The notes: a model not told the origin generated them from the letters alone. A DNA stretch of 64,000 bases from Centipeda periodontii DSM 2778 (GCF_000213975.1 NZ_GL892076.1:2030125-2094124); one strand, 5' to 3'; positions 18,221 to 26,917 are shown, numbered from the stretch's first letter. Translations and numbers: made by a program.

Positions 18221-18262
18221 ATTATAGCAAAGGGCTTTCTCAATAGATGTAACATATGTTAC
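18221..18262 (-). promoter_or_regulatory. hcp promoter with class II CRP/FNR-type operator
   Basis: The -10 box TATAAT is at 18221-18226 on the minus strand, giving a start near 18214, and no good -35 box is present. The 14-bp perfect palindrome GTAACATATGTTAC at 18249-18262 is centred 41.5 bp upstream of that start. This is the spacing at which CRP/FNR-family activators contact RNA polymerase. HcpR-type regulators of this family are known to control hcp genes in anaerobes; assignment to HcpR is inference. Confidence 0.75.
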
Positions 18263-18291
18263 CAGTCAATAATCAATAAAAGTTCTCACTT

Positions 18292-18350
18292 TAAGAAGAA
18301 GCCCTCGCCACTCTGTTGTAAAGCAACAGTGCGGTGAGAGCTTCTTATTG
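18292..18350 (-). terminator. probable terminator of the DUF1232 gene
   Basis: A long hairpin with outer arms AAGAAGC/GCTTCTT and inner CTGTTG/CAACAG, about 10 bp past the stop codon. A modest T-rich run (CTTTTATTG) lies farther downstream on the minus strand. Confidence 0.55.
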
Positions 18351-18358
18351 TAAACAGT

Positions 18359-18766
18359 TCAGTCATCCAGCTTCTTGAGTACATCCTCACCAAGCAAATC
18401 AGCCAGCTTTGCCTTTGCCTGCGCACGAATCTCATCGGTGATATAGATCTGCGCAAGCGCGACCGCCGTCGCAATCGCGATCGCATCATCGGCAAATCCG
18501 ATGCCTGGCAGCATATCCGGAATCAGATCAAGCGGCGAGATCAGATAGCCTAGCGCGCCGATGATGCCCGCCTTGATCTTTGTGGGGCAATTCGGTGACT
18601 GTGCCACATAGAAGAGCAGTAGTGCCTGATAGATCACCTTCACACCGATCTTGGCAATGTTCTTGCGGATCTTGTCCCACAGCCCCGCCTCAGAATACTT
18701 GTCCTCATACTTCTCAAAGTCCAGATTCTCAATTTCCTCGACCTTGATATCCTCCTGCGTACTCAT
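18359..18766 (-). CDS. DUF1232 (YkvA-like) membrane-associated protein
   Basis: The 135-residue protein contains the DUF1232 motif GALGYLISPLDLIPDMLPGIGFADDAIAI, two short hydrophobic helices around a PLDLIPD turn, preceded by an acidic N-terminus. The family is widespread and of unknown function. An AGGAGG sits 6 bp upstream of the ATG. It stands alone, with no close neighbour in the same operon. Confidence 0.9.
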   Translation of the reverse strand: MSTQEDIKVEEIENLDFEKYEDKYSEAGLWDKIRKNIAKIGVKVIYQALLLFYVAQSPNCPTKIKAGIIGALGYLISPLDLIPDMLPGIGFADDAIAIATAVALAQIYITDEIRAQAKAKLADLLGEDVLKKLDD

Positions 18767-18965
18767 GTGATTACCTCCTGTTTTCTTTCAACCAATACCC
18801 GAACTGCATATTCTGAATTCCTATTGACAAAATCACGCCCTTACATTCATTGCCTCCTCTGATAAAATAGACCCTCAGATTGGCGTAGACTTTTTCGTCC
18901 GATTGAGGAGGAAAACCGCACGCAGAGCGGTGCTCTGTGGAAGATCGAGGGCAAAAAGAAGGAAA

Positions 18966-19010
18966 AAATGCGCCAAGATGATGACCTTGAATTTATCAGT
19001 GATTCCCTAA
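18966..19010. repeat. palindromic repeat, copy 4 (right half)
   Basis: Contains the core AATGCGCCAAGATGATG and the end GAATTTATCAGTGATTCCCTAA, matching copies 1 and 2. The left end is missing and is replaced by unrelated sequence. It lies about 50 bp past the ECF gene stop codon. The rest of the 18767-19061 interval shows no gene. Confidence 0.6.
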
Positions 19011-19061
19011 CTCATAGGGATCAACATTAGAATCCACGTCATTCTCCTTTATGAATATGCC

Positions 19062-19571
19062 CTAAAATCTCGGAAACCGCTCCCACAGTACGGGCAAAAG
19101 CAAAAATGCGACAACACTGTTGACCAGCCCCTCCATCAAAAGTCCGGGAGAAGAGGCGAGTGCGGCGGGCAGGCTCGCATAGAGCACGGCTCCCGCAAGG
19201 GTATACGCCGCCGCCATCCAGAGGCTCGAGAGGAAAAGCGCTGCGATGATGCTTATGCGGGGTGCAAGCACAGCCCCCCGCCGTCCGATGCGGCAGACGA
19301 TCTCCGCCATCACAAATTTGATGATAAGTGTCGGCACGATCCAGAGCGCGAAACCTCCGAGGAGGTCGGCGAGCGCCGAGCCGATGCAGGCGGCGAAGAA
19401 CGCACTGCGGCGCGGCGTGAGGAGCGCAAGCAGGAAGATCACTGCATCTCCGAGATGCGCGTAACCGAGGGGAATCGGGATATGCGGCAGATAGGTCGCA
19501 ACAAAGACGAGCGCCGTCATGAGCGCGGTGAAGACAAGCTCCTGTACGGTGAAGTAATTTTTTTGCTGCAT
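19062..19571 (-). CDS. ECF transporter S component, substrate unknown
   Basis: The 169-residue membrane protein has about six helices and opens with YFTVQELVFTALMTALVFVATYL, the phrase used by S components of energy-coupling-factor vitamin transporters. GDAVIFLLALLTPRRSAFFAACIGSALAD is the matching middle section. S components bind a vitamin or metal and dock on a shared EcfA/A'/T module, which is not encoded here. No riboswitch that would reveal the ligand is visible in the upstream 130 bp. Confidence 0.82.
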   Translation of the reverse strand: MQQKNYFTVQELVFTALMTALVFVATYLPHIPIPLGYAHLGDAVIFLLALLTPRRSAFFAACIGSALADLLGGFALWIVPTLIIKFVMAEIVCRIGRRGAVLAPRISIIAALFLSSLWMAAAYTLAGAVLYASLPAALASSPGLLMEGLVNSVVAFLLLPVLWERFPRF

Positions 19572-19648
19572 GATATCAGATCTCCTTTGTCCCCTATCAT
19601 ATCATTCACTCCATTATAATTCAATGACAAGCGTCAAAACGACATGCA

Positions 19649-19695
19649 AAAACCCATGACACAGTGCCAAACGGCACAGATGTCACGGATTTTGT
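19649..19695 (-). terminator. terminator after ccdA
   Basis: A hairpin with arms AAAACCCATGACA and TGTCACGGATTTTG and an inner GTGCC/GGCAC stem, starting 14 bp past the ccdA stop. It ends in a run of T on the minus strand (GGGTTTTTGC). Confidence 0.7.
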
Positions 19696-19708
19696 TATGC
19701 GAAAATAT

Positions 19709-20392
19709 TCATGACAGGATACGCACGAGATAGGTCAGCGAGTCCGACCAGAGCAGAATGCCGAGGAGGACGAGCACAACCCCCGCTCCCTGTTGGATGC
19801 GCGGCAGATACTGATAGAACGCGCGCAACTTCATGATGTGCCGCCGCCAGATGACGGCGAGCAAAAAGAACGGCACGGCAAAGCCGAGGCTGTAGACGAG
19901 GAGTAGAAACGCCCCTGCCCCGACGGTCGCCGTATCCCCTGCATAGAGGAGAATGGTCGCAAGCATGGGACCTGTGCACGGCGTCCAGCCGAGCGTAAAG
20001 CCGCAACCGAGGAGGAACGCGCCGCCGATGCCACCGAAGCCACGGCGTTGAAACGGGCGATACTCACGCAGCAACAGCGGAATCTTGATCCATCCCGTCA
20101 TAAAGAGCCCCATGACGATGATAAGAATCGCAGCACCCTGCCGCAGAATCTCCTGATAGGAAAAGAGCCATGAGCCGATGTACGACGCCGTTGCGCCGAG
20201 CAGGACAAAGACAAGGGTGAAACCCGCGAGAAACGCGGTCGTATTTGTATAGAGACGCTGCGTTTCCCTGCCGTCCTGCGAACTGTTCTTCGCAAGAATC
20301 AGTGAGAATGTAGGCAGGAGAGGCAGGACGCAGGGCGAGATGAACGAGAGAAAGCCCGCGAGAAACGCCCCGCCAAGAAGAGTCAGTTCCAT
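19709..20392 (-). CDS. ccdA: CcdA thiol-disulfide electron carrier
   Basis: The 227-residue protein has six membrane helices and the two redox cysteines of CcdA/short DsbD, Cys21 in FISPCVLPLLP and Cys139 in GWTPCTGPM. CcdA carries reducing equivalents from cytoplasmic thioredoxin across the membrane. The thioredoxin-like lipoprotein encoded 27 bp upstream is the natural acceptor. The pair would keep extracytoplasmic thiols reduced, for example for cytochrome maturation, for which no genes are seen here. Confidence 0.93.
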   Translation of the reverse strand: MELTLLGGAFLAGFLSFISPCVLPLLPTFSLILAKNSSQDGRETQRLYTNTTAFLAGFTLVFVLLGATASYIGSWLFSYQEILRQGAAILIIVMGLFMTGWIKIPLLLREYRPFQRRGFGGIGGAFLLGCGFTLGWTPCTGPMLATILLYAGDTATVGAGAFLLLVYSLGFAVPFFLLAVIWRRHIMKLRAFYQYLPRIQQGAGVVLVLLGILLWSDSLTYLVRILS

Positions 20393-20419
20393 ATGGCAAA
20401 TCCTCCGTCTGAAAAGAAC

Positions 20420-20962
20420 TTAGAGCTTGCTGATGACATCTTCGAGCTCCTCTTTGGTTACCCCGCCCGTCTTGCGGTAGGCAACCTTCCCCTCCTTGTC
20501 AACGACAACGGTCGTCGGAATGGCACGCACACCGTAGAGCGTCGCAGCACCCCCCTTTCGGTCGAGCACGACAGGGAGTTCCGCCTTGCGCTCCGTCATA
20601 AATTTCTGAACGACCTGTGCATCCTCCTGCAGGTTGACGGCGTAGAAGTCCACCGTGTCCATATGCGACGCATAGAACGCCGCGAGATCGGGGATCTCCG
20701 CCTGACAGGGCGGGCACCACGTCGCCCAGAAGTTGATGATGTAGGGCTTGCCCTTCGCCTCGACGGCGACATCCTCACCCGCGATGTTTTTGAGCGTGAA
20801 CGTCGGCGCTGCCTCACCGCGCAGTCCCGCCCCCTTCCCCTGCTCCACAGCAGGCTGTGCTTTTGCCGTCGCTCCCGTATCCGCCTTCTCATTGCCGCCA
20901 CAGCCCGCAATCATGCTGAGTGCAAATGCCGCCGCGAAAAGCGCCGTATATCTCTTCTTCAT
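20420..20962 (-). CDS. TlpA/ResA-like thioredoxin lipoprotein
   Basis: The 180-residue protein has a lipoprotein signal ending in SMIAGC (Cys21), a Gly/Ala/Gln-rich linker, then a TlpA-type thioredoxin fold with the active site WCPPC at 82-86 and the cis-proline loop RAIPTTVVVD. It would act as a membrane-tethered thiol reductase outside the cytoplasmic membrane, recharged by CcdA encoded next in the operon. The ATG at 20962 has AGGAAA upstream; an earlier in-frame ATG would disrupt the signal peptide. Confidence 0.93.
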   Translation of the reverse strand: MKKRYTALFAAAFALSMIAGCGGNEKADTGATAKAQPAVEQGKGAGLRGEAAPTFTLKNIAGEDVAVEAKGKPYIINFWATWCPPCQAEIPDLAAFYASHMDTVDFYAVNLQEDAQVVQKFMTERKAELPVVLDRKGGAATLYGVRAIPTTVVVDKEGKVAYRKTGGVTKEELEDVISKL

Positions 20963-20982
20963 AGATTTTCCTTTCTGAATCA

Positions 20983-21729
20983 TCAAAGATCAAAATTACC
21001 AAGTTCGTACTGCGTTACGGCAAGTGCCGTCACCGCCGCCGTCTCCGCGCGCAAGATAAGCTGCCCGAGGGAAACGGACTGCGCACCCGCCGCACGAATG
21101 TGCTCCGCCTCGACGGGCGAAAAGCCGCCCTCCGCACCGACGATCAGTACAATGCGGCGTGCCTCAATGGAGCGCAGCACCGCACGCGCGGACTGCGTGC
21201 CCTCGCTTTCATAGCAGAATATGACCGCCGTATCTGGCGTGTCAAAAAGTTCGGCATTCTGCAAAAGTGCAGAAAGTGCCGTGACCTCTGCAACGCGCAT
21301 CAGCGCACGCCGTCCGCACTGCTTTGCCGCCTCATCTGCGATCTTCTGCCAGCGCGCCGCCTTTGCCGCCGCCTTTTTCGCATCGTAGCGCACGACGACA
21401 TGCTCTGTTTTGAGGGGATAGAGCGCCGATGCACCGAGCTCCACTGCTTTTTGCACGACAAAGTCCATCTTCTCGCCCTTGAGGAGCGCCTGTACGAGGA
21501 TGACCTCGGTACGCGTCCGCTCCTCGGATGCGACATATTCCACCAGACGAAGATGGACGGCATCGCGGTCAATCGCCGTGATCGTCATGCGGGCAGCCCG
21601 CCCGTCGACATCTGCGACAACAATCTCATCCCCCGCCTGTGCACGCATGACGTGCGCAAGATGGTGCGCATCGCCGCCCGTAATCTCGATTTCCTCCGCA
21701 AGTACCCCCGCATAGAACAGTCGTCGCAT
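20983..21729 (-). CDS. rsmE: 16S rRNA (uracil-1498-N3) methyltransferase
   Basis: The 248-residue protein is a SPOUT methyltransferase of the RsmE family, which methylates U1498 of 16S rRNA in the 30S subunit. It has a PUA-like N-terminus (ITGGDAHHLAHVMRAQAGDEIVV) and the knotted C-terminal SAM site in VLIVGAEGGFSPVEAEHIRAAG and SLGQLILRAETAAV. The ATG at 21727-21729 shares one base with the prmA stop (TGATG), so translation is coupled. The prmA-rsmE order is common in Firmicutes. Confidence 0.95.
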   Translation of the reverse strand: MRRLFYAGVLAEEIEITGGDAHHLAHVMRAQAGDEIVVADVDGRAARMTITAIDRDAVHLRLVEYVASEERTRTEVILVQALLKGEKMDFVVQKAVELGASALYPLKTEHVVVRYDAKKAAAKAARWQKIADEAAKQCGRRALMRVAEVTALSALLQNAELFDTPDTAVIFCYESEGTQSARAVLRSIEARRIVLIVGAEGGFSPVEAEHIRAAGAQSVSLGQLILRAETAAVTALAVTQYELGNFDL

Positions 21730-22679
21730 CAGAAGCCAAGCTCCGAACTGCGCCGGATAATCATCGCCGCCCATTCCTTTTCGCATGTCATGTCGAGCAC
21801 GGTGTAGCCATGCTCTGCCGCAACACGCTCCACATCGGAAATACGGTCATCAATAATTCCGGAGGCGAGGAAGACACCACCCGGTGCCAGATGTGCATCC
21901 AACTGATCAAAGAGGCGAATAATGATGTCTGCAATGATGTTCGCAATGATGAGTTCAGCGGGTTCTGCACCCGCGCACATCGCAAGCAGATCGCTCTCAA
22001 AGACAACGACATTCGGAGTGTTGTTCTGCCGTATATTCTCAGCTGCAACGGAGACTGCCACAGGATCGTAATCCATCGCAATGATTTCACCGGCACCGAG
22101 TTTCGACGCCGCGATGGAGAGAATCCCGGAGCCGCAGCCTACATCATAGACACGCATACCGGGACATACGATGTGCTCAAGCCAGCGCAGACACATTGCC
22201 GTCGTTGCATGCGCCCCGGTGCCGAACGCTGCCCCCGGATCGAGATCAATGACGATCTCATCCCCCGATGGCGTGTATTCCTCCCACGTCGGACGAACAA
22301 CGATCCGTCGTCCGATCTTCTCCGTGTGGATATACGCCTTCCACGTCTCTGCCCAGTCCTCATCGGCGACAAATGTATGTGAGATCGTTCCCGCACCGAT
22401 GGGGACATCTGCGCGACGCAGGTTCTCCACACGCTCCGTGAGTGTCAGGAGACTGCCCTCAAGGCGCTCGTCCTCGGGCAGATACGCGCGCACGGTGACT
22501 GTTTCCGTGTCCTCCGCGCGCGGCAGATCCGTGTAGTCCCACAGCCCCGCATCAATGTACTCATTCACGAGCAACGGATCGTCGATCTCTGTTCCCGCCG
22601 CGCCGAGCTCCATCAGGACATTCCCGATCAGATCCGCGCCCTCACGCGTCGTCACAACGCTCACCCGTGCCCAGCGCAT
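21729..22679 (-). CDS. prmA: ribosomal protein L11 methyltransferase
   Basis: The 316-residue protein is a full-length PrmA, which trimethylates lysines of ribosomal protein L11. The N-terminal substrate-recognition domain is followed by a Rossmann methyltransferase domain with the DPGAAFGTGAHATT motif, the SAM loop YDVGCGSGILSIAA and the catalytic-region phrase IIANIIADIII. The ATG at 22679 lies close to an AGGGGG site; the 46 codons upstream in frame have no family similarity. Confidence 0.96.
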   Translation of the reverse strand: MRWARVSVVTTREGADLIGNVLMELGAAGTEIDDPLLVNEYIDAGLWDYTDLPRAEDTETVTVRAYLPEDERLEGSLLTLTERVENLRRADVPIGAGTISHTFVADEDWAETWKAYIHTEKIGRRIVVRPTWEEYTPSGDEIVIDLDPGAAFGTGAHATTAMCLRWLEHIVCPGMRVYDVGCGSGILSIAASKLGAGEIIAMDYDPVAVSVAAENIRQNNTPNVVVFESDLLAMCAGAEPAELIIANIIADIIIRLFDQLDAHLAPGGVFLASGIIDDRISDVERVAAEHGYTVLDMTCEKEWAAMIIRRSSELGF

Positions 22680-22805
22680 TTCATCGCCCCCTACGTTCAC
22701 TCGGATATTTTCTCTCTCGCTGAGAGCTATTATACATGATAAAGATTGGAAATGCGATAAATTTTTAACGGACTCTTTCAATCCATAGCAGCACATCAAA
22801 AAAAA

Positions 22806-22842
22806 CCCTCTCTGCATCTGCTTTTCAGCAAACGCAGAGAGA
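22806..22842 (-). terminator. terminator of the PTS-aldolase-dhaK-dhaL operon
   Basis: Arms CTCTCTGC and GCAGAGAG with a partly paired inner loop, 20 bp past the dhaL stop. On the minus strand it is followed by GGGTTTTTTTT, a strong intrinsic terminator. Confidence 0.88.
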
Positions 22843-22863
22843 GCCGAACGTCATTCGACTGTC

Positions 22864-23496
22864 CTATCGTACCGCTTTGGCGATGCCGCTCACAATATAC
22901 ATCATTGCGGTTGCGCCGGGATCCTGTCTGCCGACGGACTTCTCCTGATAGTAGGCAGCACGCCCGTGAACAGACTGCATGGACGTCGTTTTCTCCATAC
23001 CGTCCTTGGCAGCTTCATACGCCTTTTGCCACGCATCCGTGAGGGAGTCCCCCGCAGCCGCTGCTGCGCCGAGCGCTTCCACAGCGGGATAAAGAGCATC
23101 CAGCATGGTCTTATCGCCGGGCTTCGACTTGCCGCGCTCCATGACCCCCGCAACAGCCCCCCTGCCCATCTCGACCATATCTGCGAGCGTGAGCTCCGTT
23201 TTGCCCTTTGCCGCAGGCGCTGCCTTGAGGAAGCAGGTGGAGACGAGGGTGCCCATCGTGGACGGGGCCGTTGCATTCATCTTCAACCCGAGCTTCATCA
23301 TGATCTTGCCCATATCGGTTTCATCGAGCGTGCGAATCTCCTCTGCGACGGCGGTAAAGCCCTTCACCATTGTGAGACCGAGGTCCCCGTCGCCCATCGC
23401 ACCGTCAAGTTCGATCAGCTCGTCTTTCGCGCCCTCCATCGTCGTAACAATTTCATCAAGGATTTGAGTGAGCTCTTCCTTCCGAATGATATCCAT
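22864..23496 (-). CDS. dhaL: dihydroxyacetone kinase subunit L (DhaL-type)
   Basis: The 210-residue all-helical protein is DhaL, the nucleotide-binding subunit. The metal/ADP ligands lie in DGAMGDGDLG, with Asp31, Asp36 and Asp38 in the conserved D-x4-D-x-D arrangement. DhaL passes a phosphoryl group to the substrate held by DhaK, encoded 10 bp upstream. In PEP-dependent systems ADP on DhaL is rephosphorylated by DhaM, which has no gene here. The ATG at 23496 has a perfect AGGAGG 5 bp upstream. Confidence 0.92.
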   Translation of the reverse strand: MDIIRKEELTQILDEIVTTMEGAKDELIELDGAMGDGDLGLTMVKGFTAVAEEIRTLDETDMGKIMMKLGLKMNATAPSTMGTLVSTCFLKAAPAAKGKTELTLADMVEMGRGAVAGVMERGKSKPGDKTMLDALYPAVEALGAAAAAGDSLTDAWQKAYEAAKDGMEKTTSMQSVHGRAAYYQEKSVGRQDPGATAMMYIVSGIAKAVR

Positions 23497-23506
23497 TACA
23501 TCCTCC

Positions 23507-24511
23507 TCATTTGGACTGCTCAAAAAACGGAGAACGGCACGGCGCATCAATCAGTTCTTTGAGTTCATCATCAAGACGCAGGAGCGAAATGGACATTCCC
23601 GCCATCTCAAGAGAGGTTGCATACTCCCCGATGTAGTTCCGATGAACGGAAATCCCCTTCTCGCACAGAACAGCCGCCGCTTTCCGATAGGCGATGTAGA
23701 GCTCTTCCTTTGGCGTTGCACCAAGTCCATTGACCAGAACGGCGACCGTATCGCCGGAGGCAAAGGGAAGATCATCCAAAATCCGTGCAAGCATCGTCTC
23801 CACCGTCGCATCAATCGTCTGCAGCTTCGTACGCTCAATGCCCGGCTCGCCATGGATGCCCATACCGATCTCCATCTCATCATCGCCGATGGAGAAGGTT
23901 GCCTTTCCTGCCTCCGGAACGATGCACGGCGTCAGTGCGACGCCCATCGTGCGCGTATTGTCGACAGTCTTCTGTGCAATACGCGTGACCTCATCCAGCG
24001 GAAGCATCCTCTCAGCGGCTGCACCCGCGATCTTATACGCAAATACAAGCCCTGCAACGCCGCGGCGCTTATCCTCGCTGCCTTTCGGGGCAGATGCGAC
24101 ATCATCCGTCACAAGGACTTCGCGCACCTCGATATCATCCATCTCGCAGAGATCTTTTGCCATACCGAAGTTCATGATATCGCCGCCATAGCGACCGTAG
24201 AGATGGAGCACACCGGCGCCGCTGTGGGCAGCCTTGTCCACCTCGTACATATCCTCCGCGCTTGGCGAAGCAAATACATTGCCGATCGTCACCCCATCGC
24301 AGAGCCCATAGCCGACATAGCCGAGAAACACGGGGAGATGCCCGGAGCCGCCGCCCGTTGTGATAGCAACCTTGCCGACCTTCTTCTCATCGGCGCGCAC
24401 CATGCGATGCCAGCTGTCATCAAGGATTTTCAGCTGATCCGGATGAGCGGCAACGATGCCTTCCACGGTCTCGCGTGCAAAGTCCTCGGGACTGTTGATT
24501 AATTTCTTCAT
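23507..24511 (-). CDS. dhaK: dihydroxyacetone kinase subunit K (DhaK-type)
   Basis: The 334-residue protein is a full-length DhaK substrate-binding subunit. The three active-site residues are kept: His58 in GGGSGHLP, Asp111 in GRYGGDIMNF, and His220 in GIHGEPG, which binds the substrate carbonyl covalently as a hemiaminal. The substrate could be dihydroxyacetone, but DhaK homologues also phosphorylate tetruloses such as erythrulose. Its place next to an aldolase and a PTS leaves the true substrate open. dhaL follows 10 bp downstream. Confidence 0.92.
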   Translation of the reverse strand: MKKLINSPEDFARETVEGIVAAHPDQLKILDDSWHRMVRADEKKVGKVAITTGGGSGHLPVFLGYVGYGLCDGVTIGNVFASPSAEDMYEVDKAAHSGAGVLHLYGRYGGDIMNFGMAKDLCEMDDIEVREVLVTDDVASAPKGSEDKRRGVAGLVFAYKIAGAAAERMLPLDEVTRIAQKTVDNTRTMGVALTPCIVPEAGKATFSIGDDEMEIGMGIHGEPGIERTKLQTIDATVETMLARILDDLPFASGDTVAVLVNGLGATPKEELYIAYRKAAAVLCEKGISVHRNYIGEYATSLEMAGMSISLLRLDDELKELIDAPCRSPFFEQSK

Positions 24512-24538
24512 CGCTGAACCCCTTCCTTTTTATTTCGT

Positions 24539-25207
24539 CTACTTTTGGAGGAGTTTGATCTCCTTCGGATACTCCCATTTCTGCAGTTCGCTCTTAGGAA
24601 CTGACTGCGGCTCCTTACCGCCGAGAATCGTCAGCGTCGTGAGATAGATCTCTGCCATCTCCTCAACGTAGGATGCCTTGAGAAGCGCCTCCTTGAGTTC
24701 GCTTCCATCAACAGCGATGACGCCATGCTTCTCCATCAGTGCGACATCGGAGATCTTCAGCGGCTCGATGATGGACTCGGCAAGCGCCGGCGTACCGGGT
24801 CTGCCATACGGTGCGACAGGGATATAGCCCTCCTTGCAACCCAACGCAGCAATCTCATAGACAACGGCTGGGATGGGCTTGTTCAGAACAGCAAATGCCG
24901 TTGCGATCTTCGAGTGCGTATGTGCAATGGCATGAACATCAGGACGCGTCTTGTACGCCATCAGGTGCATCAGTGACTCGCTCGTCGGACGCTGCCCGGT
25001 CTCAGCCTCGACGACTTCGGCATCCAGTGTCATGACGACGATATCATGATAGGACATCTCCTCGCGATCCATGCCGGTCGGCGTGATGCAGACCAGCTGC
25101 GTCTCCTCGTCGCGTATGCTGAAATTTCCCGAGCGATGCTTACACAGCCCCATGCGGTCTGCCTGAAGCGCATATTCCACAACCTGCTTTTTCAAAGTCT
25201 CTAACAT
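24539..25207 (-). CDS. class II aldolase/adducin family protein (FucA-like)
   Basis: The 222-residue zinc aldolase is of the L-fuculose-1-phosphate aldolase / L-ribulose-5-phosphate 4-epimerase family. Zinc ligands His96 and His98 (HTHS) and His161 (EKHGV), the catalytic Glu77 and the GNFSIR phosphate-binding start are in place. Fuculose-phosphate-type aldolases give dihydroxyacetone phosphate plus a small aldehyde. It sits between the PTS EIIC gene and dhaK, so it probably cleaves the product of the PTS or of DhaKL. The exact sugar is unknown. Confidence 0.9.
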   Translation of the reverse strand: MLETLKKQVVEYALQADRMGLCKHRSGNFSIRDEETQLVCITPTGMDREEMSYHDIVVMTLDAEVVEAETGQRPTSESLMHLMAYKTRPDVHAIAHTHSKIATAFAVLNKPIPAVVYEIAALGCKEGYIPVAPYGRPGTPALAESIIEPLKISDVALMEKHGVIAVDGSELKEALLKASYVEEMAEIYLTTLTILGGKEPQSVPKSELQKWEYPKEIKLLQK

Positions 25208-25247
25208 GATACGACCTTCCTTTCAGCGCCGGAAACAGCGCCAAAGA

Positions 25248-26603
25248 TTATGCCTTGTCCGCAGCCTCAAGCTCCGCATCACGCGTCTTCATCCGCCTGA
25301 AGTACCAGACAAACATTGCACAGAACGCGATGAGCAGACCGATGCCCGCAATCTCTCCGTTAAACGCGTGTGCAAGAGCCCAACGCAGTTCCGGAACCTC
25401 AAGCTGAATCCATGTGATGTACTGCCCTGCATTCACCTGCAGTGTTCCGGTCTGCGCCGCCATTTCGGTCAGCATACCGGCGAAGCTCGTCGCGACCCAG
25501 AGATAGGTCGGTGTCGCTATGATGCAGATGATAATCATGCGAATGAGGTTTCCGCCCGTTACAATCAGAGCCGGAACAGCGACCACGACATTAATTACCG
25601 ATGCCAGCGGGATAACATTATTCATATCGAAATAGCTGAGACCAACCGCCCACAGCAGTTCAAACGGAACGAGAATGATTGCCGTCACCCAAAGTTCGGA
25701 CGAGCCGGCAAGAAACGGCCAGTCAAGTCCGACGTAGAACTCACGCCCTTTGAAACGAGCCTTCATAAATGCGCCCGCTGCATCGGCAATCGGTGCAAGT
25801 GCCTGCATGAAGAGCTTTGCCACCATCGGAAAGAGTACGAGGGAGGTTGCAACCTGCATGGCAGTCGTGAGAACCCCCTTGACATCATAGCCGCCCATCA
25901 CAGCAATAAGTGCACCGATGAGGAAGCCCATGACGCTGTTTTCGCCGAAGAGTCCAAGTTTCTTGCGCATATCCGCCGCATTCATATTGACCGCGTTCAG
26001 CCCCGGAATGAAGTCCAACCCACGGTTGATGAGCGCAAGCAGAGGCGCCTGCAGCATCATCGGATGTGTGCAGGTAACACCTGGAATTTTACAAATACGG
26101 TAGAGCTGCTTCTGGATGAGGTCCCCATTGATCAGCTCGAATACAATCTGAATCCCGGCAGCGATCAGGCCGAATACCAAACTGCCCGTCAGCCCCATGA
26201 CCATTGCTGCGACAAAGATCTTGCCCCAAACATTCCAGAGATCGACGTTCAGACAGTTTGTCCACTTGAGCGCAAGCATCAGGATATTGATGCCGATCTG
26301 CACAGGAAACAGAATCAGTGCATACGGCCAAGCCCAAGCGATCGCCGCAATGGGAGACCAGCCGACATCAATTGCAGTCAGTTGAAGCCCCGTATGCTCG
26401 ACGAGCGCCGTTGCTGCGGGACCGATGGCATCGAACATGAATCCGAGGATGACGTTCATGCCTGTAAACGCGATCCCAAGCGTAAGACCTGCAGAGATTG
26501 CCTTTTTCAGGGACATTCCCATCGCAAGTCCGAGAACGATCATGACGAGCGGCAGGAAGATCGCAGCACCCAGACCAAGAATATAATTTACTGCATCCAA
26601 CAT
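25248..26603 (-). CDS. PTS galactitol-type EIIC transport component
   Basis: The 451-residue membrane protein belongs to the GatC/SgcC family, the membrane channel of galactitol-type PTS systems. It has about ten helices. It starts with VNYILGLGAAIFLPLVMIVLGLAMG, a family phrase, and its C-terminus is cytoplasmic. The ATG at 26603 has GGGGGA upstream. The substrate is probably a polyol or deoxy sugar; galactitol itself is unlikely because no galactitol-phosphate dehydrogenase or GatYZ aldolase is encoded here. Confidence 0.9.
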   Translation of the reverse strand: MLDAVNYILGLGAAIFLPLVMIVLGLAMGMSLKKAISAGLTLGIAFTGMNVILGFMFDAIGPAATALVEHTGLQLTAIDVGWSPIAAIAWAWPYALILFPVQIGINILMLALKWTNCLNVDLWNVWGKIFVAAMVMGLTGSLVFGLIAAGIQIVFELINGDLIQKQLYRICKIPGVTCTHPMMLQAPLLALINRGLDFIPGLNAVNMNAADMRKKLGLFGENSVMGFLIGALIAVMGGYDVKGVLTTAMQVATSLVLFPMVAKLFMQALAPIADAAGAFMKARFKGREFYVGLDWPFLAGSSELWVTAIILVPFELLWAVGLSYFDMNNVIPLASVINVVVAVPALIVTGGNLIRMIIICIIATPTYLWVATSFAGMLTEMAAQTGTLQVNAGQYITWIQLEVPELRWALAHAFNGEIAGIGLLIAFCAMFVWYFRRMKTRDAELEAADKA

Positions 26604-26635
26604 AGATAAATTCCCCCAATAACGGTTTTTACCTG

Positions 26636-26917
26636 TTATGCTTCGATATAGGATTTGAGCTGTTCCCATGTCTCATCGAGCCCGACGCCCGTGAGGAACG
26701 GAATGCCGCTGACCGTCGGCTTTCCATAGTTTTCCGCGTCGCTGGATACAATGGACACATAGATATCACACTGATCGATGATGCTCTCGAGCGACTTGAT
26801 GTCGACCGCCTCCACGGACGCATCCAGTCCCTCATCCTCGATCATATTGCCGATTTTGGAAGCAACCGTCTGACTGGTCGCAACCCCCGATCCGCAGGCG
26901 ACAAAAATCTTCTTCAT
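26636..26917 (-). CDS. PTS galactitol-type EIIB component
   Basis: The 93-residue protein is an EIIB domain of the galactitol type, with the phosphorylated Cys8 in VACGSGVATSQTV. It passes phosphate from EIIA to the sugar in EIIC. The short length is normal. The ATG at 26917 follows AAGGAGCAG. A 106-bp gap separates it from the EIIA gene; I see no gene or strong terminator there. Confidence 0.92.
   Translation of the reverse strand: MKKIFVACGSGVATSQTVASKIGNMIEDEGLDASVEAVDIKSLESIIDQCDIYVSIVSSDAENYGKPTVSGIPFLTGVGLDETWEQLKSYIEA

Noticed and set aside
25206-26609. A 467-codon plus-strand frame opposite the PTS EIIC gene
   Set aside because: Antisense to a membrane protein gene; its strongly charged composition is the usual mirror image of hydrophobic codons.
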